A stretch of DNA of 64,000 nucleotides from Rhodospirillales bacterium (GTDB taxonomy: Bacteria > Pseudomonadota > Alphaproteobacteria > Rhodospirillales > Defluviicoccaceae): positions 124,001 through 188,000 of the forward strand of contig JADJXQ010000002.1 of NCBI GenBank assembly GCA_016710335.1, in the 5' to 3' direction. Positions 17,331-25,972 of the stretch are shown here, piece by piece. Numbering within the stretch: the first letter of the stretch is position 1; every line of letters begins with the position of its first letter. Under the pieces are notes generated by a model, which was given only the letters and a program-made list of their open reading frames with translations, ran no database searches and was not told the DNA's origin. Position numbers and translations under genes: made by a program.

Positions 17331-17720
17331 TCAGTCTGCTCGCGTGTTCTGGCGCATCCATTTCGTCAGGGCGTCCTCGCCAAGCTCACCTGCGGCCAGC
17401 GCCGTCACCGTCCAGGTCGCCGCATCCTCCGGCGCGGTGAGGCGGCGGCCATTGCGCGCGAAGAACACGTACGCGGCCAGGAAGGCGGTGCGCTTGTTGC
17501 CGTCCACGAACGGATGATTGCGGGCGATGCCATAGGCATAGGCGGCGGCGAGCCCGCAGAGGTCCGGCTCGCCGTAAGCGGCAAGGTGGCGCGGACGGGC
17601 CAAGGCGGAGCCCAGCAAGGCCTCGTCGCGGATGCCCGCGAGCCCGCCGTGCGCCGCCAGCAGCCGGTCGTGCAGGGCGATGATGACGGCGCGGTCTATC
17701 CACACGATGTCTCCGCTCAT
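17331..17720 (-). CDS. doc: Doc-family (Fic fold) toxin
   Basis: The 129-residue protein carries the Fic/Doc motif HPFVDGNKRTAF (about residues 69-80), the catalytic loop of enzymes that modify translation factor EF-Tu by phosphorylation (Doc) or proteins by AMPylation (Fic). Size and the N-terminal pattern (IDRAVIIALHDRLLAAHGG) match Doc rather than long Fic proteins. It is encoded 8 bases downstream of an AbrB-type antitoxin on the same strand, forming a type II toxin-antitoxin operon. All motif residues appear intact. Confidence 0.88.
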   Translation of the reverse strand: MSGDIVWIDRAVIIALHDRLLAAHGGLAGIRDEALLGSALARPRHLAAYGEPDLCGLAAAYAYGIARNHPFVDGNKRTAFLAAYVFFARNGRRLTAPEDAATWTVTALAAGELGEDALTKWMRQNTRAD

Positions 17721-17728
17721 GCGGGCCG

Positions 17729-17953
17729 TTACTTCGCAAGGGCGCGCAGGGTGTTACGGTAGGCGGCCATGCCCTTTTCCCCGAGCTGCATCTGGCGCTC
17801 GAACTCGGGGTCATAGGGGGTGATGCGGTAGCCGTACGGGGTTTCGGTCAGAAAGGCGCGCTCCCCTTCCTTAAGCCCTAGCCGGTCGAGCGCCTCGCGC
17901 GGGATCACCGCGCCCAGGGAATTGCCGATCTTGCGGATTTTCAGTTCGAACAT
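17729..17953 (-). CDS. AbrB/MazE-type antitoxin
   Basis: The 74-residue protein starts MFELKIRKIGNSLGAVIP, the swapped-hairpin AbrB/SpoVT DNA-binding fold, and ends with a charged tail that would bind the toxin. It precedes the Doc toxin gene and probably represses the operon through the palindromes at 17967-17988. Doc is classically paired with a Phd antitoxin; an AbrB-type partner is a known alternative pairing. Confidence 0.85.
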   Translation of the reverse strand: MFELKIRKIGNSLGAVIPREALDRLGLKEGERAFLTETPYGYRITPYDPEFERQMQLGEKGMAAYRNTLRALAK

Positions 17954-17966
17954 GATTTCAGGCTCT

Positions 17967-17988
17967 TGTTATAACATCTGTAATAACA
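17967..17988 (-). promoter_or_regulatory. Probable operator of the AbrB-Doc operon
   Basis: Just upstream of the antitoxin start, TGTTATAACA (17967-17976) is a perfect palindrome, followed 12 bases on by a one-mismatch copy TGTAATAACA (17979-17988). The AT-rich pair stands out in GC-rich surroundings and overlaps the likely promoter on the minus strand. This is where an autoregulating antitoxin would bind. Confidence 0.6.
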
Positions 17989-18801
17989 TAAGCCGCTCCG
18001 CCCATTGTTGTCAAAGAACGGTCCGGTATCCGCATCGGCGCTTGGCGCGTGACAGACGCTCAAGCGCTCTGCCCGCTTGCTCGACGCTGTTTTAGGTGTC
18101 GAGGCGCGGCGTGCCGGGTTGCCCGAGCCGTCTCCACTCGTGCGCGAGGAGACACCGCCGAACGAGGCGGTAGAAGCGGAAACGCCGCGGGCGTGGCCGG
18201 CGGTTGACCATCCCCATGATCGGGCCTATGTGCCCCATGCGAACGAGCGTCGGATCCTCTTGCGAGCTTCAGCTCGCGGCGGAACCGCAATGCGCGGTCT
18301 GGGAAGGCGCTCCCAGCGTAGTCCCCGAAGCGCTCAGGTTTCATCCTTGCGGGGTATTTCGGGGTGATGGGCACGGGACCGGGCCTTGCTGCTCTGCCGG
18401 TACGAGCGCCGCCCGACAAGGGGCCTGCGGGAAGTCGCAGCGGCGGGTCGTTGAAACGGGATTTCCATTTGAACACGTGCAGGCAATGACGGACACGCCG
18501 AAAAACCTGAAGGAGTTTTGGTTCCGATGCGTGGCCCTTAAAAAGGCCCATGATAGTTTCTGTAAGTTCGGTACCGACCTGCTGCTTTTCAGAAAACAAC
18601 CGCGCCTCTGTTTCGCGATCCTTGGCAGCGCGATCTGGAAAGAAGCCGTCGCAATGGCCACGGCAAAACCAAGAGATGCAAGCGCAAGATCGGAATCTAT
18701 AAGGTGCTCCAATACCCAAATAGCCGCACCGCACAGCACTACAGCGGGCTACGAGCGCGAGCCGTTTCCAAATATTCATTGGCAAACGACCCATTAGATG
18801 G
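17989..18801. other. No supported gene; probable mobile-element debris
   Basis: About 810 bases between the two toxin-antitoxin modules. Several overlapping frames are open but none has a recognisable motif or good coding signal. The best is a minus-strand frame at 18341-18739 with one possible membrane helix (LASLGFAVAIATASFQIAL) and an arginine/cysteine-rich remainder, which I do not call a gene. Confidence 0.4.
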
Positions 18802-19107
18802 TCAGGCGGGCTCGTAGCGCTTCACGTCGATTTCGCCTGCCCGCTCGCGCATGGCGTGGCTGTCGTGCCATGCCTGCATGCGCAGCAGAGTGTCCATGGA
18901 GAGGCCAAAGGCCTTTTCTAGCCGCAAGGCCATCTCTGGCGACAAAGCCGACTTTTCGTTGACCAGATCCGAAAGCGTTGCCCTGCGCACACCCAGAACC
19001 TCGGCGGCCTTCGCCACAGACAGGCGTAGTTCGTCCAGAATTTCCTCACGGATGAAGCTGCCCGGATGCGGGGGCCTCATCCCGATTTTTGTGACTGCTT
19101 CGTTCAT
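18802..19107 (-). CDS. higA: HigA/VapI-type antitoxin
   Basis: The 101-residue XRE-type helix-turn-helix protein shows PPHPGSFIREEILDELRLS followed by AAEVLGVRRATLSDLVN, the signature of HigA antitoxins. It binds its own promoter and neutralises the HigB RNase. Its ATG overlaps the stop of the upstream higB remnant by one base, the usual toxin-first order of higBA. The antitoxin appears intact even though the toxin is broken. Confidence 0.88.
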   Translation of the reverse strand: MNEAVTKIGMRPPHPGSFIREEILDELRLSVAKAAEVLGVRRATLSDLVNEKSALSPEMALRLEKAFGLSMDTLLRMQAWHDSHAMRERAGEIDVKRYEPA

Positions 19108-19383
19108 CAGTGATAATCCTCCAAATCCAGATTGTAGATTGCGTCGTCATCGAGGGCGAAGGTGATCCGCCAGTTGCCCGAGACCGAGATGGTCCACGTT
19201 CCGGCCCGGTCGTCGGAAAGTTGGTGGATGCGCCAACCGGGCGGGCCCTGCACGCCGCTCATATCCTGCGCCGTGATCAGCGCGTGTTGCGGACCCTGCG
19301 CACGGCAGCGCGCCGGATTTCCCGGTCGTCGTCGCTCTCGATCAGCCGTTTCAGGGCGCGGTGGCGACGCTTCGAATCTTCAT
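19107..19383 (-). pseudogene. higB: HigB toxin broken by two one-base deletions
   Basis: Minus-strand translation in three successive frames gives MKIRS, then RHRALKRLIESDDDREI through RRVRNT, then ALITAQDMSGV, PPGWRIHQLSDDRAG and VSGNWRITFALDDDAIYNLD ending LEDYH: a HigB (RelE-fold) ribosome-dependent mRNA endonuclease of about 92 residues. Restoring one base near 19366 and another near 19284 rebuilds the whole protein. As it stands no functional toxin can be made. It overlaps higA by one base. Confidence 0.75.
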
Positions 19384-19392
19384 GGCTCTACA

Positions 19393-19409
19393 GTACGGTC
19401 ACACCGTAC
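19393..19409. promoter_or_regulatory. Probable HigA operator
   Basis: GTACGGT-CAC-ACCGTAC is a perfect 7-bp inverted repeat with a 3-base spacer, ten bases upstream of the higB start codon. Autorepression by HigA at such a site is the family norm. Confidence 0.6.
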
Positions 19410-19610
19410 GGTGATCAAGCCTTTTCCTCAACGCTACAACCAGAGGATGACATAAGCAAAATCAGTGGTTTACGCCCATCGTGGAGTACATTTGCATACA
19501 TCGGCATACTTTCTCATCGCCGATTCGGACACAAACGCTTTTATATCAATATGTTCGCGACCGGACGCCTGATCAGAGGTGCGACCAATCCGGGCACAAT
19601 CGGAACAAAA

Positions 19611-20612
19611 TCATCCAGCCTGCATGGTGCGGCCGTCGGCGAGGGTCAGCCATGCTCGTGCGCCGGGAACCCGGGAAAGCAGCGCCGTCGCTGCTTCGGG
19701 GGGCGCGACATAGAGCGCCGTCGACAGGGCATCGGCGGTGGTGGCGCGGGACGCCTGCACGGTGATGCTCGCGTAGACGGCAGGGCTGGCGCCGGTGGCC
19801 GGCGACAGCAGGTGTTGGCGACGGCCCGTTGCGTCGAAAGCCAGTCGGGAGCCGGCGGAAGTGGCGAGCGCGCCGTCGATGAGCGGGATCGTTCCTGGAC
19901 CGCCTGAAGCCGCCGCCGCCGGAATGCCCACTGTCCACGGCGCGCTATCGCCACGCGGCCCCAGCGCTCGCCACTCGCCCAGCCCGACCAGCACGTGCGT
20001 CCAGCCGTGGTCGCGCAGCAGGTCTGCGACCCGGTCGGTGATGTAGCCCTGGGCGATGCCGTTGAACGTCACAGCCATGCCGGGCGCCAGCGTGACGCGA
20101 TCGGGCGCGACGGCAATCTTGCGGTAGTCGACGAGGGCGAGTGCCCGCGCGACGGCAGCGGGCGGCGGATCTTCGGCCCCGGTGCGACGGAGGAAGTGCT
20201 CGGCGTAGAGTCGCCACAGCGGCTGGACGCTGATGTCGAACGCCCCGCCGCTCCGCGCGCTCCACCGCCGGCTTTCGTCGAGGAGGCGCAGCATGTCCAT
20301 GGATGGCGCGTCCAGGCGGCCGTCGCGGTTGAGGCGGCAAACCGCGGAATCGCCGCGGAACAGGCTGAACTCCGCTTCCAGGCGATCGATTTCCGCCTGT
20401 GCGGCGCGCACCGCCGCTTCCGCCGCCGCCCGTTCGCGGTGATAGAGGATGATCTCGGCCTCGGCCCCGAGCGCCGTGCCGCGCCATACGAACCGGCGCG
20501 ACAGCCCCGGCAAGGCGGCCGCGCCGTTGCTCGCCCACAGCGCGGCGGCCCCCCCGGCGATGACCGTCAGGGCGCGGCGGCGCGAGAGGGTTGTCGGCTT
20601 GCGCACCGTCAT
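19611..20612 (-). CDS. nirX: ApbE-type FMN transferase (NirX)
   Basis: The 333-residue protein has a twin-arginine-like signal (SRRRALTVIAGGAAALWAS) and ApbE motifs: FRGDSAVCRLN, GAFDISVQPLWRLY, VTFNGIAQGYITDRV and ATSAGSR. ApbE enzymes attach FMN covalently to a Thr/Ser of target proteins in the periplasm; the target here is the FMN-binding domain of the NirI protein encoded four bases upstream. The arrangement nirI-nirX divergent from nirS is that of Paracoccus. NosX is the equivalent for NosR, but no nos genes are seen, so NirX is the better name. Confidence 0.88.
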   Translation of the reverse strand: MTVRKPTTLSRRRALTVIAGGAAALWASNGAAALPGLSRRFVWRGTALGAEAEIILYHRERAAAEAAVRAAQAEIDRLEAEFSLFRGDSAVCRLNRDGRLDAPSMDMLRLLDESRRWSARSGGAFDISVQPLWRLYAEHFLRRTGAEDPPPAAVARALALVDYRKIAVAPDRVTLAPGMAVTFNGIAQGYITDRVADLLRDHGWTHVLVGLGEWRALGPRGDSAPWTVGIPAAAASGGPGTIPLIDGALATSAGSRLAFDATGRRQHLLSPATGASPAVYASITVQASRATTADALSTALYVAPPEAATALLSRVPGARAWLTLADGRTMQAG

Positions 20613-20616
20613 GACG

Positions 20617-22836
20617 TCACTCCGCTGCCGGCTGGCTCGCGCCGCCGGCGAGCGCCTGGCGCCGCTCCCGGCGTTTGCGGCGGGCGACCAGCGGCGGGCA
20701 GATCCATTCGTCGTAGTACAACTGTTGGCAGTTGAGGCAGTAGATGCACTCGTTGGGATTGATGGCGCCTGACGGATGGATGGCCTGCACCGGGCAGCGC
20801 TGCTCGCAGATGCTGCACTCCCGGCCGCACTGCGGATGACGCTTGAGCCACTCGAACATGCGGAGCCGCGCCGGGATCGCCAGCGCCGCGCCGAGCGGGC
20901 ACAGGTAGCGGCAGAAGAACCGCTCGATGAACAGGCCCGCGACCAGCAGCGCCACGGCGTACAGCACGAACGGCCATTCCCGCATGAACTTCATGAGGAT
21001 CGCGGTCTTGAACGGCTCCACCTCCGCGCCTTTGAAAGCAAGCTCCATGGAGTGCAACGACACCGCAAACAATCCCAAAAATATTATGTACTTGATCGGC
21101 CACAATCGCTCGTGAGGGATGAACGGCAGTCGGACCTGCGGGACGCGGAGCGCCCGCGCCGCTTCGCTTAGCAACTCCTGCAGCGCTCCGAAGGGACACA
21201 GCCAGCCGCAGAAGACGCCGCGCCCCCAGAACAGCAGCGCGACCGCAACGTAGCTCCACAGGATAAAGATGAGGGGATCGAGCAGAAAGAACTCCCACCG
21301 AAAGTCGGAGATCAGCGACTGGCTGAAGGTGATGACGTTGACGACGCTGAGTTGGGCGTTGGCGTACCAGCCGATCCATAGCAGCGTCACCGCCAGGAAG
21401 GCGAGGCGCACGGTCCGGTACAGTCGGTAGCGATCGACCAGCGCGTCCTGCCCCACCAGGATCGCCGTCAGCACGACAAGGATCGCGGTGACGACGACGA
21501 TGTCGCCCCAGCGCTCCAACCAGTAGCTCTGCCACAGCGGCCGCTCGTCCCCGGCGCCGGTCGCACCCGCCGCCGCGTCGTCTGATGTGTTGGGGGCGCC
21601 GATCCGGTAGCGATCCGGGAGCGCGAAGTCGAGGCTGAACACGGCGCCGACCTGCCGATCCCCCGGCGGGCCGCGCTTGACGGCAAGGTCGAGCCGCCAT
21701 GGTCTCAGCGGATCGAAGCCGCTCGCCGCCGGCACCACGAAGGCTCCCGCTTCGCGAAGCTCCGGTGCGCCTGCCGCCTGAACTTCCTGGACGTTGTGGT
21801 AGCCGTCTTTCTGAAGGCGGATGGTGGTGTCGCCCTGGACGATCTGGATGCGCTCGAACGTTCCGGAGCGCACGTACTCCGTGCCCTTGAACGAGTAGGC
21901 GCCGTTCGCCGCGATGAACAGAAGCTGGTCTTCCAGCGCCATCGAGGCCGTCAGGCGGTTGAACAGCGCCTTGCCGAGGAGGTTCTGGCCGATGCGCGGC
22001 GGCGAGGCGAGCGCTGCGTAGATGTCGATGAACGCGGCCTCCGGGGCCTGGCCCGCCGGCGCTGCCGGACCGTCCAGCCGCTCCGCCACCTCACCCGCGG
22101 TGACCGTCCGCCGCACCACCGAGCCTTCGGCAATCAGCTCCGACCACGACGCCGCCGAGACGCTTTCGCGATCGAGGCGCACGCCGCCGGTGCCGCCGAG
22201 CAATCCGCGGGAGCGGGCAACGGCGCGCCCGGCGCGCAGGATGCCGTCGCGTATGACGGCGCTGGAGACGGTGGCGCCACCGATGGCGTCGGGCATCCGC
22301 TGCTGCCGCTCGCCCCCTTCGGCCTGGCCGCCCTCGTCCTGACCCGGACCTGGGCCGCGCAACGCAACCTTGAGGTCGGTGCCGGCGAACCCGCGCACGT
22401 ATGCGCGCAGCCGTTCCTCCGGGATGCCGATCACCAGGATCGGCTCATTGTGGTGTGTCAACAGCGTCCCGGTGATGACGGCGTCGAGATCGATGCCGAC
22501 GAGGATATCGAGAGGCTTGCCCGAATAGCCGACCGTGCCGACCGTATCCTGCGTCGAGAACACGTAGCCGATGCGCCGATCCCCCTGGAACACCGGCGCC
22601 GACGGCGGCGTTCCGTCGAACGCGCCGATCCGGTCGGCCTCCGGAGCGACGGCCATGAGCTGTTCCGCGCTCACGGGTTCCGCCGCCGACGCGGTTGTCG
22701 CGAGCCCCGCGGCGATGGCGAGGGCGAGGGCGAGGCCGACCGCCAGCCCCAGCCGCAACACGCCGAGACCGGCGCGATGCCGCCATGGCGCTCTCAAGGC
22801 CCTAACGGCGCGGGGCGGTGGCAGGCACATGCTCAC
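20617..22836 (-). CDS. nirI: NosR/NirI-family membrane flavo-iron-sulfur protein
   Basis: The 739-residue protein has an N-terminal signal/anchor, a periplasmic FMN-binding domain with GGATVSS (the Thr being the likely flavin attachment site), and about five to six membrane helices. Two CxxxCP motifs (FCGWLCPFG and FCRYLCPLG) and a C-terminal 2x[4Fe-4S] ferredoxin (CGRECSICEQRCP and CIYCLNC) lie on the membrane/cytoplasmic side. NirI is required for nirS expression or activity in Paracoccus, probably as a quinol-linked electron donor. It is divergent from nirS with an FNR-type box of its own (22911-22924) and is followed by nirX, which would flavinylate it. Confidence 0.9.
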   Translation of the reverse strand: MSMCLPPPRAVRALRAPWRHRAGLGVLRLGLAVGLALALAIAAGLATTASAAEPVSAEQLMAVAPEADRIGAFDGTPPSAPVFQGDRRIGYVFSTQDTVGTVGYSGKPLDILVGIDLDAVITGTLLTHHNEPILVIGIPEERLRAYVRGFAGTDLKVALRGPGPGQDEGGQAEGGERQQRMPDAIGGATVSSAVIRDGILRAGRAVARSRGLLGGTGGVRLDRESVSAASWSELIAEGSVVRRTVTAGEVAERLDGPAAPAGQAPEAAFIDIYAALASPPRIGQNLLGKALFNRLTASMALEDQLLFIAANGAYSFKGTEYVRSGTFERIQIVQGDTTIRLQKDGYHNVQEVQAAGAPELREAGAFVVPAASGFDPLRPWRLDLAVKRGPPGDRQVGAVFSLDFALPDRYRIGAPNTSDDAAAGATGAGDERPLWQSYWLERWGDIVVVTAILVVLTAILVGQDALVDRYRLYRTVRLAFLAVTLLWIGWYANAQLSVVNVITFSQSLISDFRWEFFLLDPLIFILWSYVAVALLFWGRGVFCGWLCPFGALQELLSEAARALRVPQVRLPFIPHERLWPIKYIIFLGLFAVSLHSMELAFKGAEVEPFKTAILMKFMREWPFVLYAVALLVAGLFIERFFCRYLCPLGAALAIPARLRMFEWLKRHPQCGRECSICEQRCPVQAIHPSGAINPNECIYCLNCQQLYYDEWICPPLVARRKRRERRQALAGGASQPAAE

Positions 22837-22910
22837 GTTCCGAGGGCACGCTCAGGGGTGCGTTGGACGTCGAACATGCTCTATTCTCCCTCAAGCGACT
22901 CCCCCCGTCC

Positions 22911-22924
22911 TTGACGCCGGTTAA
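22911..22924 (-). promoter_or_regulatory. FNR/NNR-type box, nirI side
   Basis: TTGACGCCGGTTAA matches TTGAC-N4-GTTAA, with one mismatch to the perfect dyad. It lies 75 bases upstream of the nirI start codon, suited to activating the nirIX transcription unit under low oxygen or nitric oxide. Confidence 0.65.
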
Positions 22925-22948
22925 TACCCCCAAAATTTGTGGCGGTGA

Positions 22949-22962
22949 TTGACGAAGGTTAA
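22949..22962 (+). promoter_or_regulatory. FNR/NNR-type box, nirS side
   Basis: TTGACGAAGGTTAA matches TTGAC-N4-GTTAA. It lies 57 bases upstream of the nirS start. Together with the box at 22911-22924 it forms a paired divergent control region, and it has the same half-site as the box at 10870-10883. Confidence 0.7.
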
Positions 22963-23019
22963 GGTGCACCGCAAAATCCCCGGATACGTTGACGACGATC
23001 CGTCACCTGGGAGGGGATT

Positions 23020-24759
23020 ATGATCCGATCCGGCCTGTCCACGCTGCTTACCACCGCCATGTTCGTCACCGCCTTTTCCGCCGCCGCCGCCCAGCCTGAT
23101 CCGGCTGAACTCAAGAAGCACGAGACGCAACCGGGCGATCGCTACGTGCCTTCCCTCAACATCCTGTCGGACGAGCCGGTCGCCTATCCGGGAGATCAGG
23201 AAGGCGTTCCGAACATGACGGAGGAGCAGTACAACTACGCCAACAAGATCTACTTCGAACGGTGTGCCGGCTGCCACGGCGTGCTGCGCAAGGGGGCGAC
23301 CGGCAAGCCGCTCACCACCGACATCACCCGCGAGAGCGGCGAGGAGTACCTCAAGGCGTTCATCACCTACGGCTCCCCGGCCGGCATGCCGAACTGGGGC
23401 ACCTCCGGCGACCTTAACGAGGACGAGATCACCCTGATGGCCCGCTATCTCCTCCACCGTCCGGCCGATCCGCCGGAGTGGGGCATGCCGGAAATGCAGG
23501 AGAGCTGGAAGGTCATCGTCAAGCCGGAGGACCGGCCCAAGGAGCAGATGAACGATCTCCCGCTGGACAACCTGTTCTCCGTGACGCTCCGCGATGCCGG
23601 CGAGGTCGCCCTGATCAACGGCGACAGCTACGAGATCGAGGCGGTGCTGGAGACCGGCTACGCCGTCCACATCTCCCGCACCTCGGCCTCCGGTCGCTAT
23701 ATCTACGTGATCGGTCGCGACGCCAAAGTGTCGCTGATCGACCTGTGGATGGAGAAGCCGGGCGTGGTTGCCGAGATCAAGCTCGGCATTGAGGCCCGCT
23801 CCGTCGAGAGCTCCAAGATGAAGGGCTGGGAGGACAAGTACGCCATCGCCGGCGCCTATTGGCCGCCCCAGTACGTCATCATGGACGGGCTGACCCTGGA
23901 GCCGTTCAAGATCGTCTCGACCCGCGGCTACACGGTCGACACCCAGGAGTATCACCCGGAGCCGCGCGTCGCCTCGATCGTGGCCTCGCACTACAGGCCG
24001 GAGTTCGTGGTCAACGTGAAGGAGACCGGCCAGATCCTGATGGTGAATTTCGGCGACATCAACAATCTCAACGTCACCACCATCGGCGCCGAGCGCTTCC
24101 TGCACGACGGCGGCTTCGACTCCTCCGGGCGCTTTTTCCTGGTCGCCGCCAACGCCCGCGACACCATCGCAGTGGTGGACACCAAGGAGAGCAAGCTGGT
24201 CGGCCTCATCAAGAGCGAGGGCAAGACCCCGCATCCCGGGCGCGGGGCCAACTTCGTGCATCCCGAATATGGGCCGGTGTGGGCCACCAGCCACCTCGGC
24301 GACGAGACCATCACCATGATCGGCACCGACCCGGAAGGGCATCCGGACCAGGCATGGAAGGTCGTCGAGACGCTTGAAGGCCAAGGCGGCGGCTCGCTGT
24401 TCATCAAGACCCACCCCAACTCCAGGAACCTCTACGTCGATACGCCCCTCAACCCGGAAGCGGAGATCGCCGCTTCGGTGGCCGTGTTCAACCTCGACAA
24501 CCTGGAGGAACCCTACAAGGTTCTGCCCATCGGGGAGTGGTCGGGGATCACCGAGGGCACGCGCCGGGTCGTGCAGCCGGAGTTCAACAAGGCCGGCACC
24601 GAGGTCTGGTTCTCGGTGTGGAACGCCAAGGACCAAGCATCGGCGATCGTCATCGTCGACGACAAGACGCTGGAGCTGAAGCACGTGATCAAGGACCCGC
24701 GCCTGATCACGCCGACCGGAAAATTCAACGTATATAACACGCAGCACGACGTATACTGA
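23020..24759 (+). CDS. nirS: Cytochrome cd1 nitrite reductase
   Basis: This 579-residue periplasmic enzyme reduces nitrite to nitric oxide. It has a signal peptide ending AAAAQ, a cytochrome c domain with CAGCHG (C82, C85, H86), and an eight-bladed beta-propeller d1 domain. Conserved segments include GYAVHISRTSASGRY and the final NVYNTQHDVY. A strong ribosome site (GGGAGGGG) precedes the ATG and an FNR-type box lies 57 bases upstream. It heads the nirSECFDLGHJN cluster. Length and motifs are typical and intact. Confidence 0.97.
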   Translation: MIRSGLSTLLTTAMFVTAFSAAAAQPDPAELKKHETQPGDRYVPSLNILSDEPVAYPGDQEGVPNMTEEQYNYANKIYFERCAGCHGVLRKGATGKPLTTDITRESGEEYLKAFITYGSPAGMPNWGTSGDLNEDEITLMARYLLHRPADPPEWGMPEMQESWKVIVKPEDRPKEQMNDLPLDNLFSVTLRDAGEVALINGDSYEIEAVLETGYAVHISRTSASGRYIYVIGRDAKVSLIDLWMEKPGVVAEIKLGIEARSVESSKMKGWEDKYAIAGAYWPPQYVIMDGLTLEPFKIVSTRGYTVDTQEYHPEPRVASIVASHYRPEFVVNVKETGQILMVNFGDINNLNVTTIGAERFLHDGGFDSSGRFFLVAANARDTIAVVDTKESKLVGLIKSEGKTPHPGRGANFVHPEYGPVWATSHLGDETITMIGTDPEGHPDQAWKVVETLEGQGGGSLFIKTHPNSRNLYVDTPLNPEAEIAASVAVFNLDNLEEPYKVLPIGEWSGITEGTRRVVQPEFNKAGTEVWFSVWNAKDQASAIVIVDDKTLELKHVIKDPRLITPTGKFNVYNTQHDVY

Positions 24760-24843
24760 TCATGGGGCGGAGCGGAGGCAGCCGGGTCACGGCTGCCCTG
24801 CCCGCCGCCAGCTATCGTGGACCTCTTCTAAGGACGGGCCGCC

Positions 24844-25635
24844 ATGCTCGACAAACCGATCGTCCACCTGGTCGGCGCCGGCCCCGGCGACCCCGAGCTC
24901 CTCACCCTCAAGGCTCGGCGTCTCCTCGACGAAGCGGACGTGGTGGTCTACGACCGCCTCGTCTCCGACGACATCATGGCGCTGATCCCCAAAGGCACCG
25001 CCCGCATCAGCGTCGGCAAGCAGCCCAACGCCCACCCCGTGCCCCAGGAGGAAATCAACGCACTGCTGGTGCGCCTGGCGCGCTCCGGCCGCAAGGTCGT
25101 GCGACTCAAGGGTGGCGATCCGTTCCTGTTCGGCCGTGGAAGCGAAGAGGCGCAGCACCTCCTCGACAACGGTGTCGCTTACGACGTGGTGCCCGGCGTG
25201 ACATCGGCGTCGGCCTGCGCCACGGCGGCCGGCTTTCCGCTCACCCACCGCGGCCTTGCCACCGGCGTCCGCTTCATGACCGGCCATTGCCGGGGCGACA
25301 GCGACCTGGACCTGGACTGGCGTGGTCTCGCCGATCCCGACACCACCCTCGTCATCTACATGGGCATGGCCAAGATGCCGCACATCGCTGTACGCCTCAT
25401 CTCCCATGGCCTCCCGGAAACCACGCCCGCCGCAGCGATCAGCAACGGCAGCCGCCGCAGCCAGCGGACGGTGTTCGCCACGTTGGGCGACATCGCAGAC
25501 GTCGCCGCTGCGGCGCGGCTGGACAGCCCTGTGCTGTTCGTCGTCGGGCGCGTGGTCGAGCTTGCCGGCACGCTCGCCTCCGGTCGAGACCACACCGCGG
25601 AAGCCCGTTCTGGCGGCGATGCCGGCGTTGGCTGA
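24844..25635 (+). CDS. nirE: Uroporphyrinogen-III C-methyltransferase (heme d1 synthesis)
   Basis: The 263-residue SUMT has VHLVGAGPGDPELLTLKA at its start and the VVRLKGGDPFLFGRG motif, both typical of tetrapyrrole methylases. It makes precorrin-2, the first committed precursor of heme d1. Placed directly behind nirS, it is NirE rather than a cobalamin or siroheme CobA, though the reaction is the same. Its end overlaps nirC by 17 bases. Confidence 0.93.
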   Translation: MLDKPIVHLVGAGPGDPELLTLKARRLLDEADVVVYDRLVSDDIMALIPKGTARISVGKQPNAHPVPQEEINALLVRLARSGRKVVRLKGGDPFLFGRGSEEAQHLLDNGVAYDVVPGVTSASACATAAGFPLTHRGLATGVRFMTGHCRGDSDLDLDWRGLADPDTTLVIYMGMAKMPHIAVRLISHGLPETTPAAAISNGSRRSQRTVFATLGDIADVAAAARLDSPVLFVVGRVVELAGTLASGRDHTAEARSGGDAGVG

Positions 25636-25972
25636 AGCTCTGGTCGCGGGTGTCGTTCTGGTCGTGGCGCCAGTGGCCTCCACCGCGTCGGCCGATGGTT
25701 CAGTGCCGCCGGAGCGCCAATCGGATCTCCTCCATCTCCTCAAGCACGACTGCGGGTCCTGTCACGGTCTGACCATGAAAGGCGGGCTTGGTCCGCCGCT
25801 TCTTCCCGATACTCTGGCCGGGCGCGCCGATGCCGATCTGGCCGAGATCATCCTCGAGGGTGTTCCCGGCACGCCGATGCCCCCGTGGCGGTCGCAGCTT
25901 CGCGCGGGAGAGGCCGACTGGCTCGTGCGCCAATTGAAGCAGGGACTCCCGACAGAAGGCATGGCGCCGTGA
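25619..25972 (+). CDS. nirC: Small c-type cytochrome NirC
   Basis: A 117-residue protein with a signal peptide (residues 1-26) and one heme c site, CGSCHG (C45, C48, H49); a Met-rich segment (GTPMPPW) probably gives the sixth ligand. NirC can donate electrons to NirS and takes part in heme d1 maturation. The ATG overlaps the end of nirE by 17 bases in another frame, and its stop overlaps the nirF GTG start. Confidence 0.88.
   Translation: MPALAEALVAGVVLVVAPVASTASADGSVPPERQSDLLHLLKHDCGSCHGLTMKGGLGPPLLPDTLAGRADADLAEIILEGVPGTPMPPWRSQLRAGEADWLVRQLKQGLPTEGMAP

Noticed and set aside
18060..18794. 244-codon minus-strand open frame in the toxin-antitoxin island
   Set aside because: Arg/Ala/His-rich with no motif, overlaps other equally open frames, no ribosome site; typical chance frame in GC-rich DNA.
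20617..22836. Naming this gene nosR
   Set aside because: No nosZ or nosDFY in view, and the gene is paired with nirX and divergent from nirS, as NirI.
22921..24747. 608-codon frame antisense to nirS
   Set aside because: A mirror of nirS codon bias; the plus strand encodes an unmistakable cd1 reductase.
24844..25635. Cobalamin or siroheme cobA/cysG
   Set aside because: Same reaction, but placement inside the nir operon favours NirE.
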